Shown: one piece after another, positions 40,769 through 54,421 of the stretch
Layout: each line of letters begins with the position of its first letter
Numbering within the stretch: the first letter of the stretch is position 1
From: Osedax frankpressi
Lineage: Eukaryota > Annelida > Polychaeta > Sabellida > Siboglinidae
DNA length: 64,000 nt
Assembly: GCA_964035775.1 (NCBI GenBank)
Contig: OZ038315.1
Coordinates: forward strand, 22,119,163-22,183,162
Direction: 5' to 3'
Made by a program: the position numbers and the translations under genes
Notes under the pieces: model-generated
Databases searched by the model: none
Told to the model about the DNA's origin: nothing
The model's input: only the letters and a program-made list of their open reading frames with translations

Positions 40769-43700
40769 CTACAATTTGTGATATAGAAATATTACGAGAC
40801 AATATTTAATTGACTAATTAAAACTACATAATTTCTTTCCAAAAATATATCTTCATATGTTTATGGTAATTTAATAAATATAAAATTTAAATACATAATG
40901 TAGAATCAATATTTAATAAGATTAATAAATATTTTAATTCATTAATTTGTGACACTGATGAATATTTACGAAAATATTTCATATATTTAATTATTAAAAT
41001 TATAAATAGAATTATAATTTAATTAATATACAATAATTGTATAATAAAACTAATTATCGTTACTATATAATTATTATATACATAATCTTGATACATATGT
41101 AATCAAAAATTATAAGATTTCATTATAAAATAACATTTTAATATTAATATAATTGAATTGTTATTATATTATTGTACATCTATAATTATATTACTGTCAA
41201 CAATATTATTATAATAATGCATATATATACAATTTGTATCCACGCTAACCAAAAGAATATATCATTATTACTGATTATCTAAATATTTTATTTATCGATG
41301 TTATAAAGAACATATAGTTATTACAAAATGAAATAAATTTGAAAAATAAAAAAGCAATATTTTCTAATTATACTTAATAATAATATACAATTATAAATAT
41401 TTTTATAAATTATATTTTATAAATATAATATTTACTTGTCTGTAGCAAAACTGGGTATCAACGGTTATATTCTTGGCTTGCCTTGTCATCGGAGTCACTT
41501 GCCATGGTAGACTCCTCGAACCCCCTTCAAGATCGAGCTTATGGAGGTATGGGTTCAAGGCACCCATCAATTATAACGACAACGAACTCAACTGTGGGGG
41601 ATTCTTTGTTAGTATTTCTATTAAAAAAGTATGTTCATAGATTCAAATAATCTACACCTGCTCGCATTATCATCAAAGTAATACACTATGAGAATTAATG
41701 TAACTGGCGTTCTATTTGTAGTTTATAAAAAAAGTGTATGTTAATTGAAAATTAATCTCTGAAATATTTCATTGTTAAATTTGATTAGATTTTTAATTAA
41801 ATATTATAAAAAAATTTATTAAATTTTAGGATAAATAACTAATAAACATACAAAGTAAATAAGTAAATAAATAAATATGACCATATAAAAATATGAAAGC
41901 TAATTATTATCAGTTATATATGATGTTAAGTCAAATTATATTTTAATGCATTATGCAAACACATCAATATAGTAATCGTTCTAAAAATTACATTATTAAA
42001 CTTTTAACCTTTTCATTTTCAGGTATTTTGTTAAAAAATACATTTCATGGGTAATTCGATATATAAATGTAGACTAATAATATAATTTGTTATTAAAAGC
42101 GGACCATGTGGTCCTACTTAGACGCTCTCTACTATGACACATACCTTGCAGTACCAACAACACATAGCCAAGGGTCGTTGTGGAGTATGCGGAGACCCTT
42201 ACGGCGGTACCGCGAAAGACAATGAATCCGGAGGCAAGTACGCAAATGATATTTTGACGAGAACATATGCGCGAGGACAGGTACCTATAATACGTAAGCA
42301 TGCGACAACAATAGCTTGTAGCATTGTGATACTCTTGAGAAACAATGACATATAGGTCGTACGTGGCATGCACTTGTACTATATACAGTATACTATTCGT
42401 AGTACATATGATGGGCATGTATATTTCTGAAATTATTTAACTGATACGAACTAAAAAAATTAAACAATTACATAAATTGCAATCAATAATCAAATCTGCT
42501 ATATATATACTAATTTATATATCAAATACACGAACATACATTATATACGTAAATCAACATATTACTTTTATATAAAATAAAATAATACAGGTATACACCA
42601 ATATACTGCATAATAACATAAGAACTAATATAATACAATATCCAATAATATACCTCACATTTATGTATATTTTTTAAAACGAACCATTATTTAATTATTA
42701 ACATATATTCATCAGTAGCGATACAATAATAAATATTATATATTATATTATAATAAATTGTAATGTATTGTAATGTATTAAACATATTGAATTATTTAAG
42801 TCAAGTCAATAGACATGTATTACAGTTAAATACGATATTCTTAGCATTTATATCATTCTTTAGGCGATTCCAATAGTTGTCGAGATAACAACACAACATG
42901 GAGGTTGGTTCGAAATTAGGGTTTGCCCGATAAAAGTTAGCAGTGCCGGTAAAGGAATGAAAGTAAGTTTAAGTTGTCTTGAAGCTAATATACTGCAAAA
43001 GAGTGATGGTAAGTTTTCTTGAAAAACTTCACATATATATAAATATAATATTAATTTTCTATGAAACAAAACACTTAATTTTATATAAATATATAAATAC
43101 TTATACTATAGCACCCAAGTATTCTACTACAAGCTATTATAGGAATGCCCTTACCAATACTCTAAGAAATCACGTATTCTCGCAGGCTCCGGCGGAAGGA
43201 CATACATGGGACGTTCGGAGAAGAGTGGTATGTATAGTACGGAAGTTTTGTTACCAGACAATCTAGTGTGCGAACGCTGTGTTTTACAGTGGAAATGGAA
43301 GGCTGGTAAGTGCTATTCCGTTTACACTCGATAGCTAATTTATGTAATTAATTATATATAATTGTATATATATTTACTTATATATAGTTCTATATTATTA
43401 ATATTTAGGTATAATAATGTTTCAAAATAGCATACATTATAAAATACCAATATATTTAAGTAATTATATTGCATATTTTTTATAAATGATAAGATAACTT
43501 TAATAATAAATAGTAATGAATTTTAATAATCTTTATTTTGTAATATAAATATGATATTTCGTTTACTATACTAAATGCTAATATAGAATAATATATCAAA
43601 TGTACTGACAACCTATAAAACAATATTTTTATATTGAAAATATTTAAATTTTACTAATGATCCCATTCTATATTTGTTTATAAATATTATTTAATGGGTT

Positions 43701-45454
43701 ATTATATCGGATGTTTTTAGCAATATTAATAACATATTATTTTGAAAATAAATCTTTGCATTTAGGTAATAGTTGGGGAGTCGATGGAATTTCAAAGAGG
43801 GCGTGCGTGGGTTGCGGACCCCAAGAAGAATTTTACGGTTGCTCTGATATTTCAATCGTAGAAAACACAGATGTAAACCATTCTAGTCATACATCTTTAA
43901 AAGTTATGGATATATCGGTTAATAACATGACATAATTACATTATAAATATATATTTATTTCTGAATATTATGTAAAATCATATTTAAATATTGTATATTA
44001 AAATATAATGAATATTGATATCTAATGAGTATATTTTATAAATACAGACTGAAAAATCGGATAATGAATTGAATACCCTCTCTGTAACTTCAAATTCTAT
44101 AGAAGATAAGGTTTATAAAATAAATGATAGTGAAATATTTTCTAAAAGAAATTAGAGAACAAATTTGAATAAGTCCTAAAAAATATTCTAATTTTAAATA
44201 CAATAGAAAATATATATACATATTACATAAATTTAAGATAAACTAATTGGAAAATAAGTTAAATTACAAATATATAAATATATATATATATATATAATGT
44301 ATATTCAATTTTAGACAACAAGATGGGAAGATATATCCAAAACAAAACACCATAAAGAAATAAATACTGATTTACCAACTACTATTTTAAAAGTCGATAA
44401 TACGAATAACAAAATTTGCAAGACTACCTCAAATGGACCTTATCGATTTATGAAACTTGATCAATGGTGTTTAATAAATTGTGAAAAAGGAAATTGCCCT
44501 TCATCTCATTGCGAGTGCACTGGTATATTGATTTTACAATTATTTATAATTTAGGTATTAATATTGTACTAATCTAATATTAATTTAATTTAATTTATAT
44601 TATATTATATATTATTTGATAAAAATTAGAATAATGTCATTTTATCACAATTGATAAAAAAGATACCAGTTCTGAAGTTACAACGACATGCAAAACAACA
44701 TCCAAGGGACCTTTTAGATTCCTTGATTTGGATGAGTGGTGTTATTCAAATTGTGAACAAGGATACTGTCCAAAGTCTCACTGCGAGTGTACAGGTATTT
44801 GATTATATATTTATGTAAACAATTTAAAATTAAAATTTACAAACATATAAAAGTGTACATTTTAATATAAACTTAGTTAAAATTATTATTATTTACAAAC
44901 AATGCTTTTTAAATATATATATTAATATATATATAAAATATAAAATATATATAAATATATATATAATTATAATACAATAAATAATAGAAATAATATGTAT
45001 CGCAATATTCCTATATAATATAACAGATCTTATTATGTATACAATTATTAATAATAGAAAAAAAGGTTTATGAAAATGTCAGAGTATGTTCGACGACAAC
45101 AACGGGCCCCTTTAAAGAATTAGATTTCGATGACTGGTGTTCTACGAATTGTGAAATGGGATTTTGCCCAAAATCACACTGCGAATGCAAAGGTCAATGT
45201 CTAAAATGTTGCAATTATAGTATTTTTAATTCAAAATACAAATTATAATACAATATTATATTTTAAATATTTTAAATTATCGAATAAATAGTTAAATATT
45301 TACTACAGATGTTAAACGAAGTATTGCAATTGCGATTTCCCCAATATGCAAAACTACTGATGAGGGTCCTTTCAAAGATCTGAAATTAGATGATTGGTGT
45401 AGAATGAACTGTAAAAATGGATATTGTCCAAAATCACATTGCAAATGCTATTGA
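40430..45454 (+). CDS. AA15 lytic polysaccharide monooxygenase with four C-terminal Cys modules
   Basis: Eleven exons join in phase to 451 codons: 40430-40432, 41446-41607, 42152-42280, 42864-43008, 43186-43305, 43766-43917, 44048-44110, 44315-44522, 44678-44794, 45085-45192 and 45309-45454. Exon 1 codes for the start Met only. A signal peptide (MQNWVSTVIFLACLVIGVTC) leaves His21 as the mature N-terminus, the first ligand of the copper histidine brace; His110 (TTQHGGWFEIR) is the second. AA15 hallmarks follow: LLEPPSRSSLWRYGF, NYNDNELNCGG, RCGVCGDPYGG, CERCVLQWKWKAGNSWG and CGPQEEFYGC, where F209/Y210 is near the axial site. Secreted AA15 enzymes cleave chitin or cellulose oxidatively. A Ser/Thr-rich linker precedes four 34-residue modules at about 293-326, 332-365, 368-401 and 416-449, with spacing C-x16-C-x3-C-x4-C-x4-C-x-C, one per exon in phase 1. 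These modules are probably carbohydrate-binding. The acceptors of exons 9 and 10 are the least certain. Confidence 0.88.
40710..40765. repeat. (AT)n microsatellite in LPMO intron 1
   Basis: Nearly pure TA dinucleotides. Confidence 0.85.
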
Positions 45455-45602
45455 AATTAGTAGATATAGATAAACACTCATAAACTGTTCATATTGTATA
45501 ATTGTTTTACATGAATTATACATTATACATATACTTATGCATATATATATTTTTAGCATTATATTTCATATTATTAATTATAATTAAGACTACATATTAG
45601 TT

Positions 45603-45608
45603 AATAAA
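45603..45608 (+). terminator. AATAAA poly(A) signal of the LPMO gene
   Basis: First clear AATAAA after the stop codon, about 150 bases on. Confidence 0.5.
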
Positions 45609-46153
45609 TGTTATGTATGCATTAAATGTTAAATTTATATTATGTCTAATTGAATGGAATTGTATTGATTTAATATTTCCTAACTAATAACAAGCTAAAT
45701 GAATAATTATATTATGTACTGTTACCTATATAATTTAATGTACATATAATTTTCAAGGTAATGTATTTTTAATGGATATAAAAACTGAATGAATATCTAT
45801 TAGTAATAAGAATAATATAATATGGGCTCTTAATTAAGTTTAATATTTTAAAAATAAATTATCAATATTTTGTTTTTTTCCCTATAGCTTTATTCTTAAA
45901 TACTAAGTTTGGTAGTTATTGTTATGATATATACGAATACATCTATTTGGAAATAGGTATTATGTTAGATTCTAGAATGTAGTAGTACTAGTAACCGTGT
46001 AACAGTATGAAATGTAAAGATGATGATAATAATCTAATGTCGTAAGATAGGCTATTGTACTGCTTAGATGCAGATATTTATAATGTCTATTTACTATATT
46101 TTATTTATAAGTAGCAAATTTCATGAGTAAAATATACATAAGAAAATGATTTG

Positions 46154-46210
46154 GATTAAATTAAATTGAACTAAATTAAATTAAATTAGATTAGATTGAA
46201 TTAAATTATT
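46154..46210. repeat. (TTAAA)n/(TTAGA)n pentamer repeat
   Basis: About ten pentamers of TTAAA, TTGAA and TTAGA type. Confidence 0.75.
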
Positions 46211-46649
46211 ATTGAGATTTCTATATTTAAAAATAAACTAGATTCGTTGATATTTGTTTGTTATGGGCATATACAGTAAAAGGAGTGACAATAACAAATG
46301 CAGTCGAGTTATCAATTATGTATGTATAATATGAAAAAAGAATAGACGAAGTAAATACATATGAATAGGGTTTAGATTTCATATAGATTTAAGATATCAG
46401 AATATTTTCGAAATGGATATCCTGATAATGGTAGAAGTTTGAGAATATAGTGAATTGTTTTGGTTTAAAATTTCTTATATAAAAATGTAATTGTATGGAA
46501 TTATTTTATAGTCATTATTTTAGTGGAGAAGTAAATATTTGAATAATTGCTTTATTTTAATTTCAAGTATAACCCGTATTTTTAATATAATGTTATTTTT
46601 TGCAATTTAAATCTGGTTACAATGTTATTATTTTTATTGAGATCTGTGG

Positions 46650-46948
<299 letters not shown>

Positions 46949-46949
46949 A

Positions 46950-49580
46950 TAAAAATAATAATTATACTGTTACATAGTGTAACCCAACAGTACCACTATA
47001 GCCACATGTATATACTATACTATAAAGTAGTTATGTATTAACCTCTCCAATAACTATATGTAAACTATTTAGTGTAGTTTAAGTATATAGTTTAAATGAT
47101 ATAATATATACAATATCATAGCTAATAGATTATATAGAATATTATTATTAATAGTGTTGACTTCATTCTATTCGATTTACTTTTACAATACTATCCTAAC
47201 ATAGTTCAAATAAATAACTTGTTTAAATTGTTAAATGTTATTGTAGATCAAAAATAAATTATTATTATGATAAAATTAAGAAACAAATCATTAAATACAT
47301 TATTTATTTTCAAAAATTATTGAGATTAAGAATTATACTTTTATCTTTTTTTTGCAAAATAAATAAATATTTTTGCACAAATCCTAAAATAAAATTAACT
47401 ATTAATTTATAACTTAGGTTATTGATTATTATTATAAATTTATATAATAACTTTGAAATTTTCTTGTGTGCCCTAATAAAACATTTTATTTTATTCATTA
47501 GTAATTAAATAATATGTAAATTATAATTTAATAAATAACATTAATATACAAAGAAATTAGGATCTTAAAATATTCATTTAAAACATTACCTCAACCAAGA
47601 TATTATATTACCAATAATAAATTTAATTATAAATCAAAAATTTTAACACTTAGAGATAATTTGAAGATCTATTATGTATTAATTAGTTTATGCATTTTAT
47701 CGAATTAAATAGTAACATAAAATATTAACTGATGAATACTTTTTCAGCAAGACTCTTTAATGATTCCCTTATTACAAATATCGGGGTTGAAAAAGGAAAG
47801 CATTAGAAGAAATTTACAAGTATTTATAATAATCTGATTGTAGTATTAAAATCTATCCGAATATATACTATGCCAGAGTAATGTCAATGTGTTGATAATA
47901 TGAGTAATTTAAATGCGTATTCATAAGTGGTGCAATATTATTTAGCGAATTATGAATAACATTTTTAATTGTTAATGTTAATTTAATTTTTATTACTAGA
48001 TTACCTAATTGGTAATAAAATCTGAATCATAAAATAGTATTTATATGTTCAGATAATCTTACTCTATGTGCTATGCAGTATTTAGAGGTGTTTATTAGGT
48101 AATGATATAATTAATCCTGCATATATGTCATTTAGAATATGATTAGTAAATAGTTAAACTTAGAATATTCTATAATTCAAAAAAAAATATATATATATAA
48201 TAATTATTAAAAAAAATACTAAAAATTGCATATGTATATTTAAATAAATTTAATAACTGGCATTAATTTATTTAATAAAAAATAATGTTTTCCTGGAGAT
48301 AATATATAACTGATTAAAATGGTCTCAAAAACTCTTTGTTGAATAAGTGTGAATTTCAATTTAAGGAAATTATCTATAATATTAATATTAATTCTTTAAC
48401 TTGTAATGTTATCTATAGAATTATTCCTATTGATATTAGAAAATATTTTGATTGTATACTCAATTTACTAATTAATAATAAGCTGTAAAACTATACGCAT
48501 TATAGTACTAGATTGGGTAGTTAGTTATCTGAATCTATATTCTGTGTACGATATATAATAAAGATTGATAATATTATATAATTATCTTTGTAGTGTACTT
48601 CTGCGAATAATATTAGATAATATATTATTATTTGTATTTTATTTATTAAAGATGTTATAAAAGGTTATGTTTATATATATATTTGCTGTTTATAACAAAG
48701 ATTATTTTATTTAATTATAATAAAAAAAACTTTTAATTTAAACTTACACATTTCCTCTAATTTAATTACGTAAACTATTAATATTAAGTCTTTAGTAGCA
48801 ATAATCGATTCAAAATTAGCGAGCTATAGCTCGTATATAGCATATAGCCCTATATCCCATATATGGCCATTATTTATTGATTATTATGATAGTAAAAACT
48901 ATGTAAGATTTTATGGTTGATATTATTTAATATATTATTATGTATCCAGTTTTCTAAATTTTATTGGTTTCTTCGCTACAATTGTTATATATATTTTTAT
49001 ATACACGCCAATATGATATTTTATTGATATTTGTGAAGTAACTTTTAAATATTATATTACGTATTTTTATAAATTAGTAATAAAACATTAAAAATGTAAT
49101 TAGAAAAGAATATATTTTAATTATGATTAATTGTTAAACGATACTGGATATCTAATGGTTAATATTATTGGTAATACTTGCATAATTATTGTAACAATAT
49201 TTTTTTTATTAAATGTCTAATTTTATTTATGAACACCTTTATTGTTAACACCTTTATCTAGATATATAGTAGGTATTACTTTCATTTTTTGAGAATAGCA
49301 CGTCAACTATTTCCCTGAGTTAACTTTAACTCATAACACTTGTTCATCCATACAAATATACCATGTAAACAATTTACTGAATAACTGATTTATTATATTA
49401 TTTATCGTAAGTACTACTCTAGTAAGGTACTTCTACCTATATACTAGATTATATACTACTCATATACATTTTTTTATATTTCAATATTTTTATTTTGTTA
49501 GATTATTTATTTTTAATACTTATAAACTTATTACTACAATATTAAATTATTAGTTATTATAAATATAATATATATATATA

Positions 49581-49623
<43 letters not shown>

Positions 49624-50070
49624 ATATATATATATGTATATCGTAGATAATATTAATAGATATTTATGTTAAATATATTATATTATTATATATATAAGAA
49701 AACCGTATGCGTTATTATCAAATGTAACACAGCACATGGAACGACAATATAATAAATGTTATATAAATATCCTAAAATTAAAATTATTTTTAAAATTATT
49801 TTAAAATTATATATACATTAATATAATATATAAAATAAAATGTATATAAATTTACGTTATTATAGTAATAATATAAATACATCTAGATTCCAATTATTGT
49901 TACAAATGATTTATTAAAAAAATAATATAGTTAGTTTGTTTGAGATTAAATTAAACTAATTTGTTAACACAATTTTCTTAAAATTTATTTATAAAGTAAC
50001 TTGCCAATTGTAATAATATTCAATACAATTACATTTATAATTTAAATTATAATGATCTATGAATAATTAT
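46950..50070. other. AT-rich region without a firm gene
   Basis: A possible exon at 47748-47819 has a good acceptor (TTTTTCAG) and is open in phase 0 (QDSLMIPLLQISGLKKESIRR), or in phase 1 as a terminal exon ending at TAG. A minus-strand possible terminal exon lies at 47432-47472 (HTRKFQSYYINL). An (AT)n tract lies at 49568-49637. None of these joins a full gene. Confidence 0.35.
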
Positions 50071-50073
50071 TAC

Positions 50074-50149
50074 CGTCAATTTGTTCGTTTTTTTTCATTT
50101 GTTCAATTTCATCTTCTGTTAATTCATCGGTAATATCATAATATCCTTT
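50074..50149 (-). CDS. Isolated coding-like exon of an unidentified minus-strand gene
   Basis: 76 bases between AATTTAG and GTAATA, phase 0 to 1, reading KGYYDITDELTEDEIEQMKK then NEQID. Its acidic, helix-prone composition and open frame stand out against the AT-rich background. A terminal exon at 47432-47472 would accept its phase. I do not recognise the family, and no start exon was found upstream. Confidence 0.4.
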
Positions 50150-51331
50150 CTAAATTAATTCACATGTTATAATTTATAATAAATAGATAATGTTTCAATT
50201 AATATCAATATCAAAATTATAAAAAATCTATACAGAAAATAAAATGATAATATTTAATATCTATTATCATAGATCTATTATCATATAAATTAAAATATAA
50301 TTATTCTTATGGGATATCAAATTTTTTTAATAAGTTTTTTTATAATCGTTCTCAATATTTAAAATATCAAACAATTAAGTAAATATATTTTAAATATATC
50401 AATTTACGATTTTATTATTTTTACATTATGAAATATTGAAATATTGTATTAAATTTATTAATAGATATATTAATTATAAAAATTAATGTGAAAGAGGATA
50501 TAGCTGTGTATGATGGGATATCTAACCTACGTTAATTTAATACTGTTAACGTAAAGAGTATTAATTAATAGAATACTTGCATAGAAGCCTACTCATTTGA
50601 TGTGATATTAATAGTGATATAACTGTGAATATGTATAGGGTAATACTTCTAGTTAATGCAATTATTTTATATTAATAAATTACATAAATTATATGACTAA
50701 TATTTAGCCAATATCTTGTTATCTCGTTCATTAAAATAATTATATAACAATTAAAATTATATAAATATGTTATATTATTGACCTATAATTTGTTATGATT
50801 AATTATACATTAAATAAACTTAATTATATCATAAACGTTAATTTCATACAAAATATAGAACTTGTTAATTTACGTATAGATACGTATAGATAATTATATC
50901 AATTAATTGGGTTTCTCTTTTTAATAAATATAGTAATACAAAATTATTTAATAATTTTATATATAGTTTTTTCGCTGCGGGTTCGAACTCTATAACGTAG
51001 AACTTTGTTTAAATATATACATTTCTTACATTTCTACTAAAATAATAAAATATTTATAATGTACGTTTTATTTTATAATAGTATATCAAAAATCATATTC
51101 ATCCTTTTTAATAGAATTAAAAAAAATATGATTTAAATATCTTGTATAAATTAATATTTCTAGTTTTATTTCAAAATAAGAATATATGTATTACCTACTT
51201 CATTCTATACAGTAATAAGACATTATTTGATTTTATTCGTCTTAATAAACTAAACTTAAATAAATTCTTAATTCTTGATATGTATAATAATTTTTAAAAA
51301 ATGCGTGATCTAACAAATTTATTTTATTATA

Positions 51332-51334
<3 letters not shown>

Positions 51335-51374
<40 letters not shown>

Positions 51375-51412
51375 TTATATATATATGTGTGTGTATATGT
51401 GTGTGTAGGTGT
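51335..51412. repeat. (AT)n(GT)n microsatellite
   Basis: TA dinucleotides passing into GTGTGTATATGTGTGTG. Confidence 0.85.
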
Positions 51413-52285
51413 GTAGTTTGAATATAAATATATCTATATAATATGACACATTATTTATAATATTTATTAATTATAATAAAATAACTTTTATTTGCTTATT
51501 TCTTACTATTTTAATCATGAAATATAATGATATATTTTTAATTAGATATGATTTATGATATTTTATTTTATGAATCTTTAATAATTATTACGAAAATATA
51601 TATTTTGATTTATTATTTATAGTAATTATTAATTACTGAGACTTTAAATAAAAGATCTAAATGATTTTGAATTTTTTTATAAATCATTAGTTTTTATTTG
51701 TGTTTATAATGGGTTAATAATTAGATAAAGTTAATATTTAAATTAATTTTAAATTAATTTACATGTATTTATATAACACTTATATACTCTAAATTAATAT
51801 GGTATTAATAGATTATAATCATTTTACGTTATAATAAATTCATTATATTTCATTTTATTCATTAAATATTTCACATTTCTAAAAGATATGCTAAATTAAA
51901 TTGCTTTTATTGATTACATTATATATCATGTAATAATTAAAATTTGATAATACATATGTTGTATTATTATTTATATTTTATGTTGTACGTATTATTTTAT
52001 TCCAGAGATTCCGTCAATCATCTAATATACGTGATCCGTGATATTAAATATTCTTAATGAATTTATGAAATTATAATCCTCAAAATATTTGATACAAAAT
52101 ATTTGATTGATTTAAAATACTAAATATTCGATTACTAAGATTTCGATTAATATATATTATATAATGAAAAATTATATTTATTCAATATTATAGAAATATA
52201 ATATGTTTATCATTAATATAGGGTTTAATAATCATTATTAGTTAATCTCTAGTATTATATAATTTATATTAATATGTTTGAAAAT

Positions 52286-52317
52286 AATATGGATAGTATA
52301 TTTATACTATCCATATT
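52286..52317. repeat. Perfect 15-bp hairpin
   Basis: AATATGGATAGTATA, TT loop, then its exact reverse complement. A second inverted repeat (TATTCTAGA...TCTAGAATA) follows at once. Confidence 0.85.
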
Positions 52318-53319
52318 CTAGATATATATATATTTTTCTAGAATATAATAATTCATCATTTACTAGAAAGCATTTAATAATTTAATTTCAATTTTTAATA
52401 TAATGTTTATTTATATAACTATACTTAGGTATTCATAAATGTACTTTAAATTTAATTTCATTAATTCTAATTATAATAATTAATACTAAATGTATGATAC
52501 ATATAATAATTGAACCATAGATATATTCAGTATATATTTATTTAAATTTTAATTAATTTAATCTAATTCATATTATCTTATTTAAAATATTCTATCTTGT
52601 ATTATTTATATTATATAAGTTTTCTCAGTATGTGTATATATTTATAATATGTATAACATTAATATTATATTATATTATATTAATAAACCATAATAATATA
52701 GAAAATAATGTATTTTTTTTTAATAATTGGATTAAGTTTGGTTACATTCCTAGACAAATTATCGTTATTATTTTTAAGTACTATATAATTTTTTTGCACT
52801 AATCACGAATCAAATAATATACACTATTTATTTGATTTACAACAATATTTATATTTATCCATAGCTATAGTGGAATAACTAAAATATTTTAAATGATTTA
52901 AAAAATATAATAAGTAAAGTTATTTATTTAAATAGATTAAAGATTAATAAATAATTCATTATATTTTTTAATAAATGCCTTATTGGAATATAATATTCAG
53001 AATATAATATAATCTTAATAACACTGTACTTCAACAATTGATTAGGTAAATAAAGAACAATAAGGGTATATCGTTTTAATAGTTATTATTTCAGAATAAC
53101 TTTAATGAGAATGTACTATATAATAGTATATTATAATATAATATATACTTGATATTAACAGCTATTAACATTCTAAATTATTAATAATATTAATTTTATA
53201 TATGTGAACGTTATATCATTTATATTCACCATTTTCATTTTATACTCCCAATATAATTATTTGTTATATAAGTACTATAGTGTTTTTATTATTATACTAT
53301 AATATAAATAACATGATAC

Positions 53320-53374
53320 CATTATAGAGTTCGCCTTTACTATCATTATTTGATTCGTTTATACTACTTGAGAT
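53320..53374 (-). CDS. Possible small exon, minus strand
   Basis: 55 bases open in only one frame between AATAG and GTATCA, phase 0 to 1, reading ISSSINESNNDSKGELYN. No partner exon was found, so this may be chance. Confidence 0.2.
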
Positions 53375-53750
53375 CTATTAAATTTAATAATTGTGAATTA
53401 GTATTTATATATATTTTTATAATAATATTATTTATTCTAAATATATTTATAGACATTATTTAGTGATTTATATACATACTTTATAATTAAATATTTTATT
53501 TATATAAAAATATTATAGTTAATATAACGGAAACTTTTTTATTGGTATTTCCTAAAATCACTGTATGGGAAATATATTGAGTGTTATATGTTTAGGTAAT
53601 GCATATTATTAAATTATGTTATGCAATTCATAATTGTATTACTGATAATATACTAACTTCTATTTTATATTAAGTAATATATTTTCATATACGGACAAAT
53701 ATACTAAAAATTTAAACCAACTTATCTCCCTCATGATTTATTATTTAATC

Positions 53751-54380
53751 AACCAATGCATTACTGAATATATATCTCCCCTATGTTATATATATATATA
53801 TATATATATATTCAAATATATATATATCAAAATTAAACGACTGTAACTGAATAATAAAATATTATCTATTGATATAGCTACCGACGTATATAGCAGCTTG
53901 ACAAATTAACATTTACTTACTAATAAATACATATTAACAAATACTTACTTAAAAATAATTACCATAATATACCTACTAAAATATTACTAATAAATACTAA
54001 CTAATACATAAATACTTACCAATAAATATCTACTATATTAAATTTAACTATATAATCTTGATTAATTGAATTTTAATATTATAATAAAATTGTTACAAAT
54101 TTATATAAATGTGTTTCTGAGGATAACAATTAATTTTATATATACGATGTGAATTAAAATAACTTAATTTAACCATTGTTGAGTTTGCCACTATTTGAAC
54201 CATGCATAGGAGCTTGAGTCTACATTAATATTTTATATTATGATTTCATTTTTAAATGTCATTATATTATTTTACAAATATGAATAATGATAAATATAAA
54301 TTATGTATTTGAAATATAGTATTATATAAAAACGGTTTTTAGTACAATTGTATCTTTATTAAATTATATTATTTATATAT

Positions 54381-54421
<41 letters not shown>

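Noticed and set aside
42074-42418. 114-codon minus-strand frame
   Set aside because: Shadow of LPMO exon 3.
48793-48916. Open phase 1 stretch of about 45 codons
   Set aside because: Contains palindromic ATAGC/GCTAT repeats and does not match any neighbouring exon phase at its 3' end; probably chance.
50980-50990. tRNA B-box GGTTCGAACTC
   Set aside because: No A box, acceptor stem or cloverleaf can be formed around it.
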